Assembly: GCA_023428375.1 (NCBI GenBank) | Contig: JAEYYR010000002.1 | Location: 1-64,000 of the forward strand | Origin: a bacterium | GTDB lineage: Bacteria > Babelota > Babeliae > Babelales > Babelaceae | Length of the DNA: 64,000 bases | Reading direction: 5' to 3' | Part shown: positions 46,158-55,007 of the stretch, one piece after another | Layout of the letters: the number at the start of each line of letters is the position of its first letter | How positions within the stretch are numbered: the stretch's first letter is position 1 | The notes under the pieces: model-generated | Told to the model about the DNA's origin: nothing | Database searches by the model: none | The model's input: only the letters and a program-made list of their open reading frames with translations | Translations under genes and position numbers: made by a program

Positions 46158-47522
46158 ATGGTTGTGTTGCTATGGTTGCTATTGAATGGATGTATAATGG
46201 CCTATGAATCTGCGGATATGATTATCCATAATGGTATTCTGTTAACTATGAATGATCAAAAGCAAATTATTCCGAATGGCGCAATTGCTATTAATGGCGA
46301 TACTATCGTTGCAGTAGGATCCTCTGCAGATATTATGGAAAAGTATCATTCAAATACCATCATTGATGCGCATGGGTCAGTTATTATGCCAGGTCTTATA
46401 AATGGGCATACACACGCGGGTATGACATTTATGCGAGGCCTTGCTGATGATATGATACTTAATGAGTGGCTTGAAGCATTATGGAAAGTTGAAAAAAACA
46501 TTGTTGATGAAGAATTTGTGTATTGGAGTACGCAAGTTGCTTGCTACGAAATGATTAAAGGTGGCATCACAACCTTTGCGGATATATATTATTTTGTGGA
46601 TCATGCTGCACAAGCAGCGGTCGATTTTAAAATGCGTGCCGTGATTGCGCAAACGGTTATTGATGCATTTCCTATACCAGGATGCTCGTCTGTTGAAAAA
46701 AATTTTAATTACTTAGAATGTTTTATAGAAAAATGGCAGCATCATCCATTAATAACACCCGCTGTTGGACCGCATGCAACATATACTTGTTCTGAAGAGA
46801 CGTTAAAGGAATGCGAAAAATATTCAGCCAAATATTCTGTTCCGTTATTGATTCATGCATCTGAATCTATTTGGGAAAACGAAACTGTCCTGCAAAAATA
46901 TGGCAAAAGACCAATCGCATTACTTGATTCTTTAGGAATGCTTAATGAACGTACGGTGTTGGCGCATTGTGTCAAAGTAACTGATGAAGAATTAAATCTT
47001 GTTGCAGACCGCGGTGCATCAATTATTCATAATCCCTGCAGTAATATGAAGCTTGGTTCAGGAACTGCTCCAATTACTTCTATGTTGAGCAAAAAGATTC
47101 CTGTGGGATTGGGTACTGATAGCGCCGCTAGCAATAATGCGCTTGATTTATGGAGTGAAATGAAAAATGCAGCGCTGTTACAAAAACTTGCATTAGAAGA
47201 TTGTTCAGCATTAGATGCCTATTCAGTTTTAGAGATGGCAACCATTAAGGGAGCTCAGGCTCTTGGAAAAGGTCATGAAATCGGTAGCTTAGAAGCAGGT
47301 AAAAAGGCCGATCTCATTCTGGTCAAACAGGATAAAGTCCATCAAACACCAAGTTATTCTATTCCGTCACAATTAGTATATGCTTCACGTTCTTCTGATG
47401 TGGACACCGTGATTATAAATGGCACACTAATAATGGCTGATCGCAAAGTGCTTGTCTTGGAAGATAAAGATATGTTCAAAGAAAAGATTCAGTATTATAC
47501 TCAAAAAATTAAGAACAATTGA
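46158..47522 (+). CDS. Amidohydrolase, MTA/SAH deaminase-like, with hydrophobic N-terminus
   Basis: 454 residues. Metal ligands His84 and His86 in NGHTHAG, a His in IHASES, the LAHCVKV His, and GTDSAASNN Asp fit the MtaD/SsnA branch. The reaction would be deamination of 5'-methylthioadenosine, S-adenosylhomocysteine or a related adenine compound. The first 18 residues (MVVLLWLLLNGCIMAYES) are hydrophobic, with a weak lipobox (LNGC), and the AAAGGAG site fixes this start, so the enzyme may be exported or membrane-bound. That is odd for this family. Confidence 0.85.
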   Translation: MVVLLWLLLNGCIMAYESADMIIHNGILLTMNDQKQIIPNGAIAINGDTIVAVGSSADIMEKYHSNTIIDAHGSVIMPGLINGHTHAGMTFMRGLADDMILNEWLEALWKVEKNIVDEEFVYWSTQVACYEMIKGGITTFADIYYFVDHAAQAAVDFKMRAVIAQTVIDAFPIPGCSSVEKNFNYLECFIEKWQHHPLITPAVGPHATYTCSEETLKECEKYSAKYSVPLLIHASESIWENETVLQKYGKRPIALLDSLGMLNERTVLAHCVKVTDEELNLVADRGASIIHNPCSNMKLGSGTAPITSMLSKKIPVGLGTDSAASNNALDLWSEMKNAALLQKLALEDCSALDAYSVLEMATIKGAQALGKGHEIGSLEAGKKADLILVKQDKVHQTPSYSIPSQLVYASRSSDVDTVIINGTLIMADRKVLVLEDKDMFKEKIQYYTQKIKNN

Positions 47523-47531
47523 GAGGTATTT

Positions 47532-48002
47532 ATGAAGCGATTAACTCTACTATCTATCATGACCTGTACATTCTTTATTATGGGTTGCGAAAAGAAGCAG
47601 ACAAAAATTGAAGAAGAAATAGTGCAACAAGAAGGGACAACTAAAATGGCACGTACAAAAACAGATACTGGTTTAGAATACGAAATTTTGCAAGAAGGTA
47701 ATGGAGAAAATCCACGCCCAGGACAACGAGTTACCGTACATTATACTGGTTGGCTCAATGAAAATAATGAACCTGGTTCAAAATTTGATAGCAGCGTTGA
47801 CCGTAATCAACCATTCGTATTTACTATTGGCATCGGCCAAGTAATTAAAGGATGGGATGAAGGTGTATTGGGTATGAAAGTTGGCGAAAAACGTCGTCTT
47901 TTCATTCCTTCAACACTTGGCTACGGTGCACGTGGAGCAGGAAGAGTTATTCCACCGCATGCAAATCTTATCTTCGATGTTGAATTAATCAAAATTGGTT
48001 AA
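47532..48002 (+). CDS. FKBP-type peptidyl-prolyl isomerase lipoprotein
   Basis: 156 residues. Lipoprotein signal with IMGC at 16-19, a Gln/Glu linker, then one FKBP domain (about 50-155): VTVHYTGWL, FDSSVDRNQPF, GQVIKGWDEGVLGMKVGE and RRLFIPSTLGYG. Active-site aromatics are present. A periplasmic, membrane-anchored folding helper. Nine bases after the amidohydrolase gene, so in one operon; ended by a strong hairpin. Confidence 0.93.
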   Translation: MKRLTLLSIMTCTFFIMGCEKKQTKIEEEIVQQEGTTKMARTKTDTGLEYEILQEGNGENPRPGQRVTVHYTGWLNENNEPGSKFDSSVDRNQPFVFTIGIGQVIKGWDEGVLGMKVGEKRRLFIPSTLGYGARGAGRVIPPHANLIFDVELIKIG

Positions 48003-48010
48003 TAAAAGAA

Positions 48011-48038
48011 AAGCCCGCAAATCGCGGGCTTCTTTTTT
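48011..48038. terminator. Rho-independent terminator between convergent genes
   Basis: AAGCCCGC and GCGGGCTT stem with a five-base loop and a T-rich tail on the plus strand. The last bases overlap the stop codon of the convergent gene. Confidence 0.85.
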
Positions 48039-49059
48039 AATGTTGTTGAGCGTCTTTATAAAGCTCTAAGATTGTATTTAAAAATGCTTTGCTAATTTCG
48101 AGTGGGATGCGTGGTGATTTGTTTTCTAAGATACAAAGTTCCATATCTTCAATTTCACACAAGTAAGGATTTTTAGCCATGATTTTTAATGTTTCAACTC
48201 CATATTCATGCGTGATAACCGTAATTTCCGTTTCTTCGTTTTGTTTGCCGGGTGTCCATGGATTTGGTATTTCAATACGTCCCTTGGTTCCAATAATGCT
48301 TGCACCTTTTGATGATGGTGAAATCATGTTGCATGATATATGTGCAGTACATCCTTCAAACTTCATGTCACCAATCAATACAGAATCGCATCCATGTTCA
48401 TTCATTTTTTCGCAAGCGCGGACTTCTGCTGGAATTTGACGAGCAATGAGCATTGCAAAACTTACGGGATAAATACCAAAGTTCCATAACGCGCCGCCTC
48501 CAAATTCAGAGCGTAAGCATAGTGGTTCGTTATCTGTTGGCATATAGCGATCGAGCCATGCATCAATATGAATAACATCACCGATGATGCCACGTCTAAT
48601 TATTTCTTCAACCACGAGTGTTTGTGGATGGCTAAGGTACATTAATCCTTCAGAAATAATTACATTATTTTCTTGGGCAGCTTGTTGAATGCGATCAATT
48701 TCTTCAATCGATAGAGTCAATGGCTTTTCGCACAGTACATGTTTTTTTTGTTGTGCGGCCTTGATGGTCCATTCTGCATGAAGATTATTTGGAAGTGAGA
48801 TATAAATAACATCAATATTTGCATCATTGATTAACTCTTCGTATGATCCATACGCAGTTTGTATTTGGTGTTTTTCTGCATAGGCTTGTGCTCTTTCTAG
48901 ATCACGACTAGCAACAGCGACGACTTCACTTTTGGTTGATTGTTTTAAAGCGTCTACAAAAGTGTGACTAATTTGAGCGGTTGAAAGAATGCCCCAGCGT
49001 AATTTTGCTTGTTCTGCGTGCAAAGAAAATATGCAAGCAAGTACTAGATAACGTTTCAT
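48037..49059 (-). CDS. Exported Gfo/Idh/MocA-family oxidoreductase
   Basis: 340 residues. The first 15 residues (MKRYLVLACIFSLHA) form a signal peptide, followed at once by a Rossmann start LRWGILSTAQISHTF. VAVASRDLERA, YISLPNNLHAEW, CEKPLTL (conserved Lys) and GALWNFGIYPV are family hallmarks; the closest relatives are sugar or trans-dihydrodiol dehydrogenase-like enzymes. Tat-exported members exist (glucose-fructose oxidoreductase), but this signal lacks twin Arg. Export without a cofactor supply in the periplasm is puzzling. Confidence 0.85.
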   Translation of the reverse strand: MKRYLVLACIFSLHAEQAKLRWGILSTAQISHTFVDALKQSTKSEVVAVASRDLERAQAYAEKHQIQTAYGSYEELINDANIDVIYISLPNNLHAEWTIKAAQQKKHVLCEKPLTLSIEEIDRIQQAAQENNVIISEGLMYLSHPQTLVVEEIIRRGIIGDVIHIDAWLDRYMPTDNEPLCLRSEFGGGALWNFGIYPVSFAMLIARQIPAEVRACEKMNEHGCDSVLIGDMKFEGCTAHISCNMISPSSKGASIIGTKGRIEIPNPWTPGKQNEETEITVITHEYGVETLKIMAKNPYLCEIEDMELCILENKSPRIPLEISKAFLNTILELYKDAQQH

Positions 49060-49070
49060 AAAAACTCCTT

Positions 49071-49102
49071 TTAAATAAGAATGGGAGCCATTTGGCTCCC
49101 AT
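49071..49102 (-). terminator. Terminator after the M48 peptidase gene
   Basis: ATGGGAGCCA and TGGCTCCCAT pair over ten bases with a two-base loop; the minus-strand continuation is T-rich. Confidence 0.75.
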
Positions 49103-49108
49103 CAATTT

Positions 49109-49948
49109 TTATGCGAGATTTTGAATGTAGTCAATTCTATCATCTAATTCTGGATGACTGTCAAACAAATGATTTATAGGTTTTATTGCTTTAGCCAAGA
49201 TTCTTTTGATTTTGAATTTTGAAGAAGGATCTAAATACTGATTTTTTAGTTCATTAAATAAATTAATAAAGCCTTCTTTATTTTCCATTGTTTTAAGTGC
49301 TTTCATATCAGCTTCTTTTTCAACGCTTCTTGAATATGCAGCTGTTATAGCTTGGGATATTAAATCTAAGCCAATAATGCGTGCTACTGCGCTAATTATG
49401 ATTTGTTTTCTTTGATCAGCATTAATCGGATTAATGTATTTTGTATAAGCACCTTGAGCAATAGAAAGAGTAGTCATGTTTCTTACAAGTGTAATTAAAT
49501 AAGTAAGAATAAATTTTTTGCGACAGTGATCCTTTTTAAGATGCATAAGTTCATGACGAATTAAAGCTTGCTTTTCATCCGTTGTTAAGGTATTGAACCA
49601 CTCTTCGCTTATGTACATATATGCATGTGATTTATTACTTAAGAGAATAGAAGGAAATACAAATGCATTAGCACGACCAATGAGGCGTTGAGCTAAATTA
49701 CTCATATGTCGAATTTCGATACAATAATCATCCATCTTTAATTCATGTTGAATTGCGCGAATATATTCTTCATTTTCTGCTGATACGGCTTGATATCCCA
49801 ATGATTCAATACCTAAAAAATCAGTGATCTCGCGCAAAATTTTACTATAGATCGGAAGTTCTCGATTAGCCTTTGCTTCTGGTCTATCAGAAATTGCGTG
49901 ACTTGTGAGGCAAAACAATAATGTAAGAAGTATGGTTGCATTGATCAT
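49109..49948 (-). CDS. Exported M48-type zinc metallopeptidase
   Basis: 279 residues, signal peptide 1-18. Zinc site HELMH at 132-136 within LIRHELMHLKKDH, and the third ligand Glu in SRSVEKEADMKALK, the M48 (Ste24/HtpX/BepA) pattern. One hydrophobic segment near 145-165 could be membrane-bound. The size and signal fit periplasmic BepA/LoiP-like peptidases that act in outer-membrane quality control. Monocistronic. Confidence 0.85.
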   Translation of the reverse strand: MINATILLTLLFCLTSHAISDRPEAKANRELPIYSKILREITDFLGIESLGYQAVSAENEEYIRAIQHELKMDDYCIEIRHMSNLAQRLIGRANAFVFPSILLSNKSHAYMYISEEWFNTLTTDEKQALIRHELMHLKKDHCRKKFILTYLITLVRNMTTLSIAQGAYTKYINPINADQRKQIIISAVARIIGLDLISQAITAAYSRSVEKEADMKALKTMENKEGFINLFNELKNQYLDPSSKFKIKRILAKAIKPINHLFDSHPELDDRIDYIQNLA

Positions 49949-50040
49949 GCGGCACCTGAAGTAATAATGTTAATAAAAATTACTGCAATAATACCGTTAT
50001 TTAGGTGCTTGTCAAAACATTGGGCACTTAAATATATTCT

Positions 50041-50445
50041 TTATTTAGAATCAATCTCAGGATATTCTTTTGGCTTTGCAAGGTAATAGTCAATATAGGG
50101 ATTGTCTTCATCCATCTCTATTGATGTAGAATAAATACCTTTCACAAATCCACCGCGATGGGATCTTTTATTGCGTTGTATTTGTTCAAGATGTTCTTTT
50201 GAAATTTTATGCATGGTTAAGAAGGTATCAATAACTTCCTGTAAATCTGCAAGTTCTTCAATAAGCTCAATTTTCGTTTTGGCTTCAACAACCTCATAAG
50301 CCTCTTCAATTAATTTATTATTGAGGCTTTCCATGTGCTGCGATTTATCCAACGTATGATAATCGATCGAAATAGATCGTTGTGCCATAATTTCAGGCAT
50401 ATTGTCACGAATAAGTTTTTGAACTGCAAATTTTTTCGATTTCAT
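50041..50445 (-). CDS. MazG-like nucleotide pyrophosphohydrolase
   Basis: 134 residues from the ATG at 50445, which has AAGGA five bases upstream; a GTG at 50460 is the alternative. KLIRDNMPEIM at the start, LIEEAYEVVEA and ELIEELADLQEVID (EExxE and ExxD metal-binding motifs) place it in the all-alpha NTP pyrophosphatase superfamily. Likely a house-cleaning nucleotidase. Last gene in the operon with the FAD oxidoreductase and rpe. Confidence 0.85.
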   Translation of the reverse strand: MKSKKFAVQKLIRDNMPEIMAQRSISIDYHTLDKSQHMESLNNKLIEEAYEVVEAKTKIELIEELADLQEVIDTFLTMHKISKEHLEQIQRNKRSHRGGFVKGIYSTSIEMDEDNPYIDYYLAKPKEYPEIDSK

Positions 50446-50460
50446 TGTATCCTTTTGCAC

Positions 50461-51753
50461 TTAAAAACTGCTTGCCGTCATGTAATGCGACAAGGCAAAC
50501 GTAAGCTTGTGTCCGAATAGTTTAGTCATAAATGCATTAATTTTAAAGGATCGGTAGGGAGAAAAGTACTCAGCAAATGATGTATTATTATCCAGAATAT
50601 GTTCTGCCGCATATAAACCCAATGCTGATGCCCACGGTAAACCAGTGGCAGCAGTAATATAATAAATTGATGGATTATGCTGATCAAATCCCGCTATAGG
50701 AAACAGATCTTTACTGACACCAATCATTCCTGGCCAGATATATTCCAATGATGTTTTTAACTCTGGAAATTTTGTATTGATATATGAATCCAGTGCTCGT
50801 GACATCCGTTTATTGTTATATGTTTCTTCAGATGCATAGGTATCCAATAAGTGAGCACCACCGATAAGTAAGCGATTTTCCGCGGTAAGACGAAAATAAT
50901 GATAAATCAAATCAGTATCCCATGCCATGTAATGATGTTGTGGGAAAATACTTTTCATTTGCTTAGAAGAAAGAGGGGCAGTAGCACTTAAAAATGTTTG
51001 TACGTGATATACCTTATCTTTAAGTTCAGGAATATATTGAGCATAACGATCCATGCATACAATAATATGGTTGGCATGAACTGCATGTGATACTGTTTTC
51101 ACAAAAGTTGGTTGTATATCAATAACCGGTGTTTCTTCAAATATTTTCACCCCTTGTTCTATAAGAACTTTTTTCATTTCTTGGCAATAATCAAAGGCGC
51201 GGATACTAAAGGAATCGGGATAGGCTAATGCACCGTAATAAGCACCAGAGCTAAGAACGTTTTGCACTTGTTGAGCATCGTATGTTCGGCTTTTATAGCC
51301 CGATTTTATACGTGCATCATGTTCTTTAATAATTTCGGATTGGTATGATTTTTTTTGAGAAGCAATAACTAACGTATCTTGTTCTAAGTATTCACATGAA
51401 AGATTATGTGATTTGATATTGGATCGTATTCTTTCAACACCCATTGAAGCAAAATCCCATAATTTTTTTGCTTCAGTTTCACCGTAACGTTCGATCAGAG
51501 TATATAAGGACAATTCTGAATTAGGTGTAATAAATCCAGAACTTTTACCACTAGCGCCTGAACCGCAATAATTTTTTTCTAACAATACGACAGAAAGACC
51601 TTTATCTTTGAACGCCTGCGCTGCTGATAGTCCTGCCATGCCACCACCGATTACTACAACATCGGTAGTAATACTTTCTGTTAGGGGTTTGCAAATATCC
51701 TGTTTTAAATACCAAAATACCTGATCTTGTGGAATAAATTTTTCTAGCTTCAT
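50461..51753 (-). CDS. FAD-dependent oxidoreductase of the DAO family
   Basis: 430 residues. Dinucleotide site VVVIGGGMAGLSAAQAF near 31-47, GSGASGKSSGFITPN flavin motif, HANHIIVCMDRYA, and a C-terminal ATGLPWASALG. Closest in plan to gamma-glutamylputrescine oxidase (PuuB) and similar amine or amino-acid oxidases. Substrate not evident. No signal peptide. Sixteen bases after rpe. Confidence 0.88.
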   Translation of the reverse strand: MKLEKFIPQDQVFWYLKQDICKPLTESITTDVVVIGGGMAGLSAAQAFKDKGLSVVLLEKNYCGSGASGKSSGFITPNSELSLYTLIERYGETEAKKLWDFASMGVERIRSNIKSHNLSCEYLEQDTLVIASQKKSYQSEIIKEHDARIKSGYKSRTYDAQQVQNVLSSGAYYGALAYPDSFSIRAFDYCQEMKKVLIEQGVKIFEETPVIDIQPTFVKTVSHAVHANHIIVCMDRYAQYIPELKDKVYHVQTFLSATAPLSSKQMKSIFPQHHYMAWDTDLIYHYFRLTAENRLLIGGAHLLDTYASEETYNNKRMSRALDSYINTKFPELKTSLEYIWPGMIGVSKDLFPIAGFDQHNPSIYYITAATGLPWASALGLYAAEHILDNNTSFAEYFSPYRSFKINAFMTKLFGHKLTFALSHYMTASSF

Positions 51754-51769
51754 ACCAATCCTAAAGTAG

Positions 51770-52411
51770 TTATTCGTTAATAGTATTTGTTAATTCAGCT
51801 AAATTTCTAAGAAGGTTTTCATTGTGAAACAAAGCAGAACTAACGGCTACAGCATCAGATACAGATGTAATTTTTTTAATAATTGTTTTGTTTACGCCAC
51901 CATCTACTTTAATGATCAGATCAGGATGTGAAATTTTTAATTTGTATAATTCTTCTAACCGTTTCCATGTTAATTCTAAAAATGGTTGTCCCGAAAATCC
52001 CGGTTGCACACTCATCACTAATATATGGTCAATTGAATCTAAGAATGGCAATAATTCTCCAATATGCGTGTCGGGATTAATAGCTAATCCAATATGGGGA
52101 TATATTGCTCGTGCTGCCGCTAATATGTCCGGTTTGTTTAGTGCTTCAATATGAATAGAAATTCGATCAGATTCCTTCAGACTAAACATGTTGATAAGAT
52201 CTAATGGCTTATCAACCATTGCATGAATCCATAGTTCTTTAGAAGTGATTTGCCGAATTTGATTAACGAAAGCAGGACCAAAGGTTAAATTGGGAACAAA
52301 ATGAAAATCCATAATATCAAGATGAAAACCTGCAACATGATCTTCTAATGTTTTGATAGTTGATTCAAGATATAATATATTGCCAGAAGGTAATGAAGGA
52401 TAAATTTTCAT
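51770..52411 (-). CDS. rpe: Ribulose-phosphate 3-epimerase
   Basis: 213 residues from the ATG at 52411; a longer frame reaches 52465 but would overlap the previous gene. IYPSLPSGN, HLDIMDFHFVPNLTFGP (metal His and Asp), HAMVDKP, MSVQPGFSGQPF and KVDGGVN are the canonical Rpe blocks. It interconverts ribulose 5-phosphate and xylulose 5-phosphate. The more usual DVMDGxFVPN appears here as DIMDFHFVPN. Confidence 0.93.
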   Translation of the reverse strand: MKIYPSLPSGNILYLESTIKTLEDHVAGFHLDIMDFHFVPNLTFGPAFVNQIRQITSKELWIHAMVDKPLDLINMFSLKESDRISIHIEALNKPDILAAARAIYPHIGLAINPDTHIGELLPFLDSIDHILVMSVQPGFSGQPFLELTWKRLEELYKLKISHPDLIIKVDGGVNKTIIKKITSVSDAVAVSSALFHNENLLRNLAELTNTINE

Positions 52412-52421
52412 GATCGCAATC

Positions 52422-54404
52422 CTAAAGAAGCTGTGAAATAATCTGTTGATCAGTGAAGAACTCATTAAATAAACTCTCTAGAATTTTTCTTCTTTTTTTA
52501 TTTAATGATCCCTGAATTTCTTGCATAATGGTGGAAGATTGAGCAAATGCCGCGTCCGACGATTGAATTAGAGAATAAAAATCTTTGAATGGTTCTCGCG
52601 GGGTAACGGCGGTTTGCCAGGTGCCCCTACTAAATATATGTTGAACCATTTCGCCCTGTTGATTCCTGTAATAAATGCCAGGTTTATACCCCTGTATTAT
52701 TCCTGCGCTTTTTATTACCACCACTTCTGAATAACGATTAAGAATCTTTTTTTGAGAGGGATCTTTATCAGAGATTTTTTGTTCGATGATCTCGTGATAC
52801 AAATAAACTTTGTTTCTTTCTTCAAATTCGAATAATTTTTTAAGGCCATTTAATGCGGTAAATCCTTCAACTATGAGTCCTTTTAGAGCAGTGATAGGTT
52901 CATTGATCATCGTTAAAATTATTGGAAAAGTATCGTTGCCGCATTTTTTTATTTCTAGAAAAAAGGGAACAAAAGGCGTGTACAATGAAAGAATTTTAGG
53001 CAAGGATGGACAGTCGCTTTTTGACTGCTTGAAAAATGAATTCACGTATAAAGTCTCATTACTATCCCGTGTGCGTGCAAGCGTTGATCCGATTGATGCT
53101 ATAAGTGTAGGGGCTTGTAGCGGGGTTAATACTTCATTTGAAGTAAATCGAATCATCGGGATATTGAATGGATAAATATTATTATTGCTTTTGAATACAA
53201 AAACTTTATTCAAGGTACTCTCAAAGTCGATAGGTTTTCCGGACGATAAATCAGCAAAAAATGAATCATAATCATTAACTAATGTTTTAATTACGAGAGG
53301 CTTCCCATAGGTGTTCAAACTAAAAATGTGGGAAAATTTCAACATTGAAATATTGCCACTAAATGATTCTGAAATTCCTCCAAAAGCTAAAATAGAAGTA
53401 ATTGGTGAATAAGCGGTTTTTTCAAATTCGTTTTTTAGAATCTCATTTAATTGATTAGTAACATTTTCTTTTAAATAACACGCACTTAAATTGAAAAGTT
53501 TTAAATTTACAGATGCGTTCAGTCTTTTAATAAGAATAATTAAATCGTTTGGAGTTAATAGGGCATACAACGGCGGCTTGTTGTTACCGTGACCATTTAT
53601 ATAGAGGGTCCATGAAGGGGATTTGTTTGACCCATAGAAGGAATGGGGAACAAATACTTTTTCTATGCCTTTTACCAAATCTTTTTCGGACATTAAAGCT
53701 TCTCGAGCTATTTGCGATAAAGGTTTATCTACAATATTAGTAAGAGAGTTTAAAGCGATGCCACTTAGTAAATCGTCCACATATATTTTTTTTGGCATTA
53801 AGAGTACAAGGCTGTCATTTATTTCACTAATGTGCCAATTTTTGGGAATAAAGTTATAATATGCTGCTAAAATAATTAATGGACCATACTGTGAGTTAAA
53901 AACGGTATTGACCGTCTTACTATAGACTTTAAGCCAACTTTGTTTGGCTCGATAATAATTAGTGACCGTAACTAATTCTTTTATTCCTTGTCGTAATTCA
54001 ATTTTGTCTGAGTCGGAGAGACGAAAAGCATAAAGATATGGTTGCGTTAGATCCAAGGTTTTTTCAATATCCTGGAGGGAGTTTTGATTATTATTTATTA
54101 AATATTCTCCAAATAATTGTAACAAGCGCAATATGCAGTAACTTTTTTTGGTGAGAATAATGGGAAAGCTCTCACTTGATATAGCTTGTAATATGGCGTT
54201 TGTTATAGCCAGTAAAGTGTCGCCTTGGGGTTTATTCAAAAGATTGTTTTGAGCGGACCACAATTCTTGATCATCTAAAAGTATGACCATCCCATGAGTC
54301 GAAAAGGCTAAAGGATTATGGGATAGAGCATCTATATACGGCAAGAAAATGGTTGATAGTACAATAAAGATATATAACATGGGCCTCTCATTTTTTTGAA
54401 GCAT
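52422..54404 (-). CDS. Exported protein with caspase-like His-Gly and Ala-Cys motifs
   Basis: 660 residues. Signal segment about 9-26. Around 265-311 the sequence reads SWTLYINGHGNNKP, then TPNDLIILIKRLN, then KLFNLSACYLKE. A beta strand ending in H-G and a following strand ending in S-A-C is the catalytic layout of clan CD peptidases (caspase, metacaspase, gingipain, C25/C13-like); His272 and Cys309 would be the dyad. The flanks are unique. No database check was possible, so the peptidase call is inference. First gene of the rpe operon. Confidence 0.5.
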   Translation of the reverse strand: MLQKNERPMLYIFIVLSTIFLPYIDALSHNPLAFSTHGMVILLDDQELWSAQNNLLNKPQGDTLLAITNAILQAISSESFPIILTKKSYCILRLLQLFGEYLINNNQNSLQDIEKTLDLTQPYLYAFRLSDSDKIELRQGIKELVTVTNYYRAKQSWLKVYSKTVNTVFNSQYGPLIILAAYYNFIPKNWHISEINDSLVLLMPKKIYVDDLLSGIALNSLTNIVDKPLSQIAREALMSEKDLVKGIEKVFVPHSFYGSNKSPSWTLYINGHGNNKPPLYALLTPNDLIILIKRLNASVNLKLFNLSACYLKENVTNQLNEILKNEFEKTAYSPITSILAFGGISESFSGNISMLKFSHIFSLNTYGKPLVIKTLVNDYDSFFADLSSGKPIDFESTLNKVFVFKSNNNIYPFNIPMIRFTSNEVLTPLQAPTLIASIGSTLARTRDSNETLYVNSFFKQSKSDCPSLPKILSLYTPFVPFFLEIKKCGNDTFPIILTMINEPITALKGLIVEGFTALNGLKKLFEFEERNKVYLYHEIIEQKISDKDPSQKKILNRYSEVVVIKSAGIIQGYKPGIYYRNQQGEMVQHIFSRGTWQTAVTPREPFKDFYSLIQSSDAAFAQSSTIMQEIQGSLNKKRRKILESLFNEFFTDQQIISQLL

Positions 54405-54520
54405 ACTGAATCGATAGATGCCTAGGCAATGTTTTAAGAATTCGGATTCTTATTTATTGTTTAAAAAATTATGTAAAAAAATCTTAGTCTATTACTGTAA
54501 GGTCTTGCGCTTTTAAGATC

Positions 54521-54548
54521 TTGCGATCTTCTATAGTTGCTGTATAAT
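54521..54548 (+). promoter_or_regulatory. groESL promoter
   Basis: TTGCGA and a perfect TATAAT with a 16-base spacer, 80 bases before the groES start. A palindrome (ATCACTTTAGTGAT, 54547-54560) overlaps the -10 hexamer and suggests repression. Confidence 0.7.
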
Positions 54549-54599
54549 CACTTTAGTGATACAGTGCCTGTCATCACTAAAATAGAGCCTGTATCACTG
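54547..54599 (+). promoter_or_regulatory. Repeated operator-like sites before groES
   Basis: Three related elements lie between the -10 box and the ribosome site: ATCACTTTAGTGAT (54547-54560), AGTGATACAG (54555-54564) with its exact inverted copy CTGTATCACT (54589-54598), and CTGTCATCACT (54568-54578). They do not match CIRCE (TTAGCACTC-N9-GAGTGCTAA). A repressor of the heat-shock operon is the likely ligand; this is inference. Confidence 0.55.
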
Positions 54600-54628
54600 A
54601 ATTAAAATAAATAATTTTAGAGGTGATT

Positions 54629-54913
54629 ATGGTAAACATTAAGCCGTTATTTGATAGGATTCTTATCAAACGTATTGATGATCAAGAAGAAAAAACAATC
54701 GGTGGAATTATTATTCCAGATGCGGCAAAAGATAAGGGCCAAACTGGTAAAGTTATTGCAGTTGGCGAAGGTCGCTTAATGACCGATGGTACTATTGTGC
54801 CATTGCGTGTCAAAGTAGGAAACACCGTATTTTTTGGTAAATATGCTGGCACAGAAGCTGGTAAAGACCTGTTGATTATTCGGGAAGACGAAGTTCTTGG
54901 TATTGTTGAATAA
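54629..54913 (+). CDS. groS: Co-chaperonin GroES
   Basis: 94 residues from the ATG at 54629 (AGAGGTG seven bases upstream); a GTG at 54623 is in frame but less likely. NIKPLFDRILIKRID, the mobile loop EEKTIGGIIIP, and GKYAGTEAGKDLLII are canonical. Caps GroEL during folding. groEL follows after 94 bases. Confidence 0.97.
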   Translation: MVNIKPLFDRILIKRIDDQEEKTIGGIIIPDAAKDKGQTGKVIAVGEGRLMTDGTIVPLRVKVGNTVFFGKYAGTEAGKDLLIIREDEVLGIVE

Positions 54914-55007
54914 TTTTTTTGTTCTTATGATTCAAGCAAAAAATACAATATTGTTTATTTAAATCAAAGCAAAATATAAATTTAAAAAATTTCATAAAGG
55001 TTTGAAG

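Noticed and set aside
54547..54599. CIRCE element before groES
   Set aside because: The inverted repeats were compared with the CIRCE consensus and do not match it in arm sequence or spacing, so HrcA control is not claimed.
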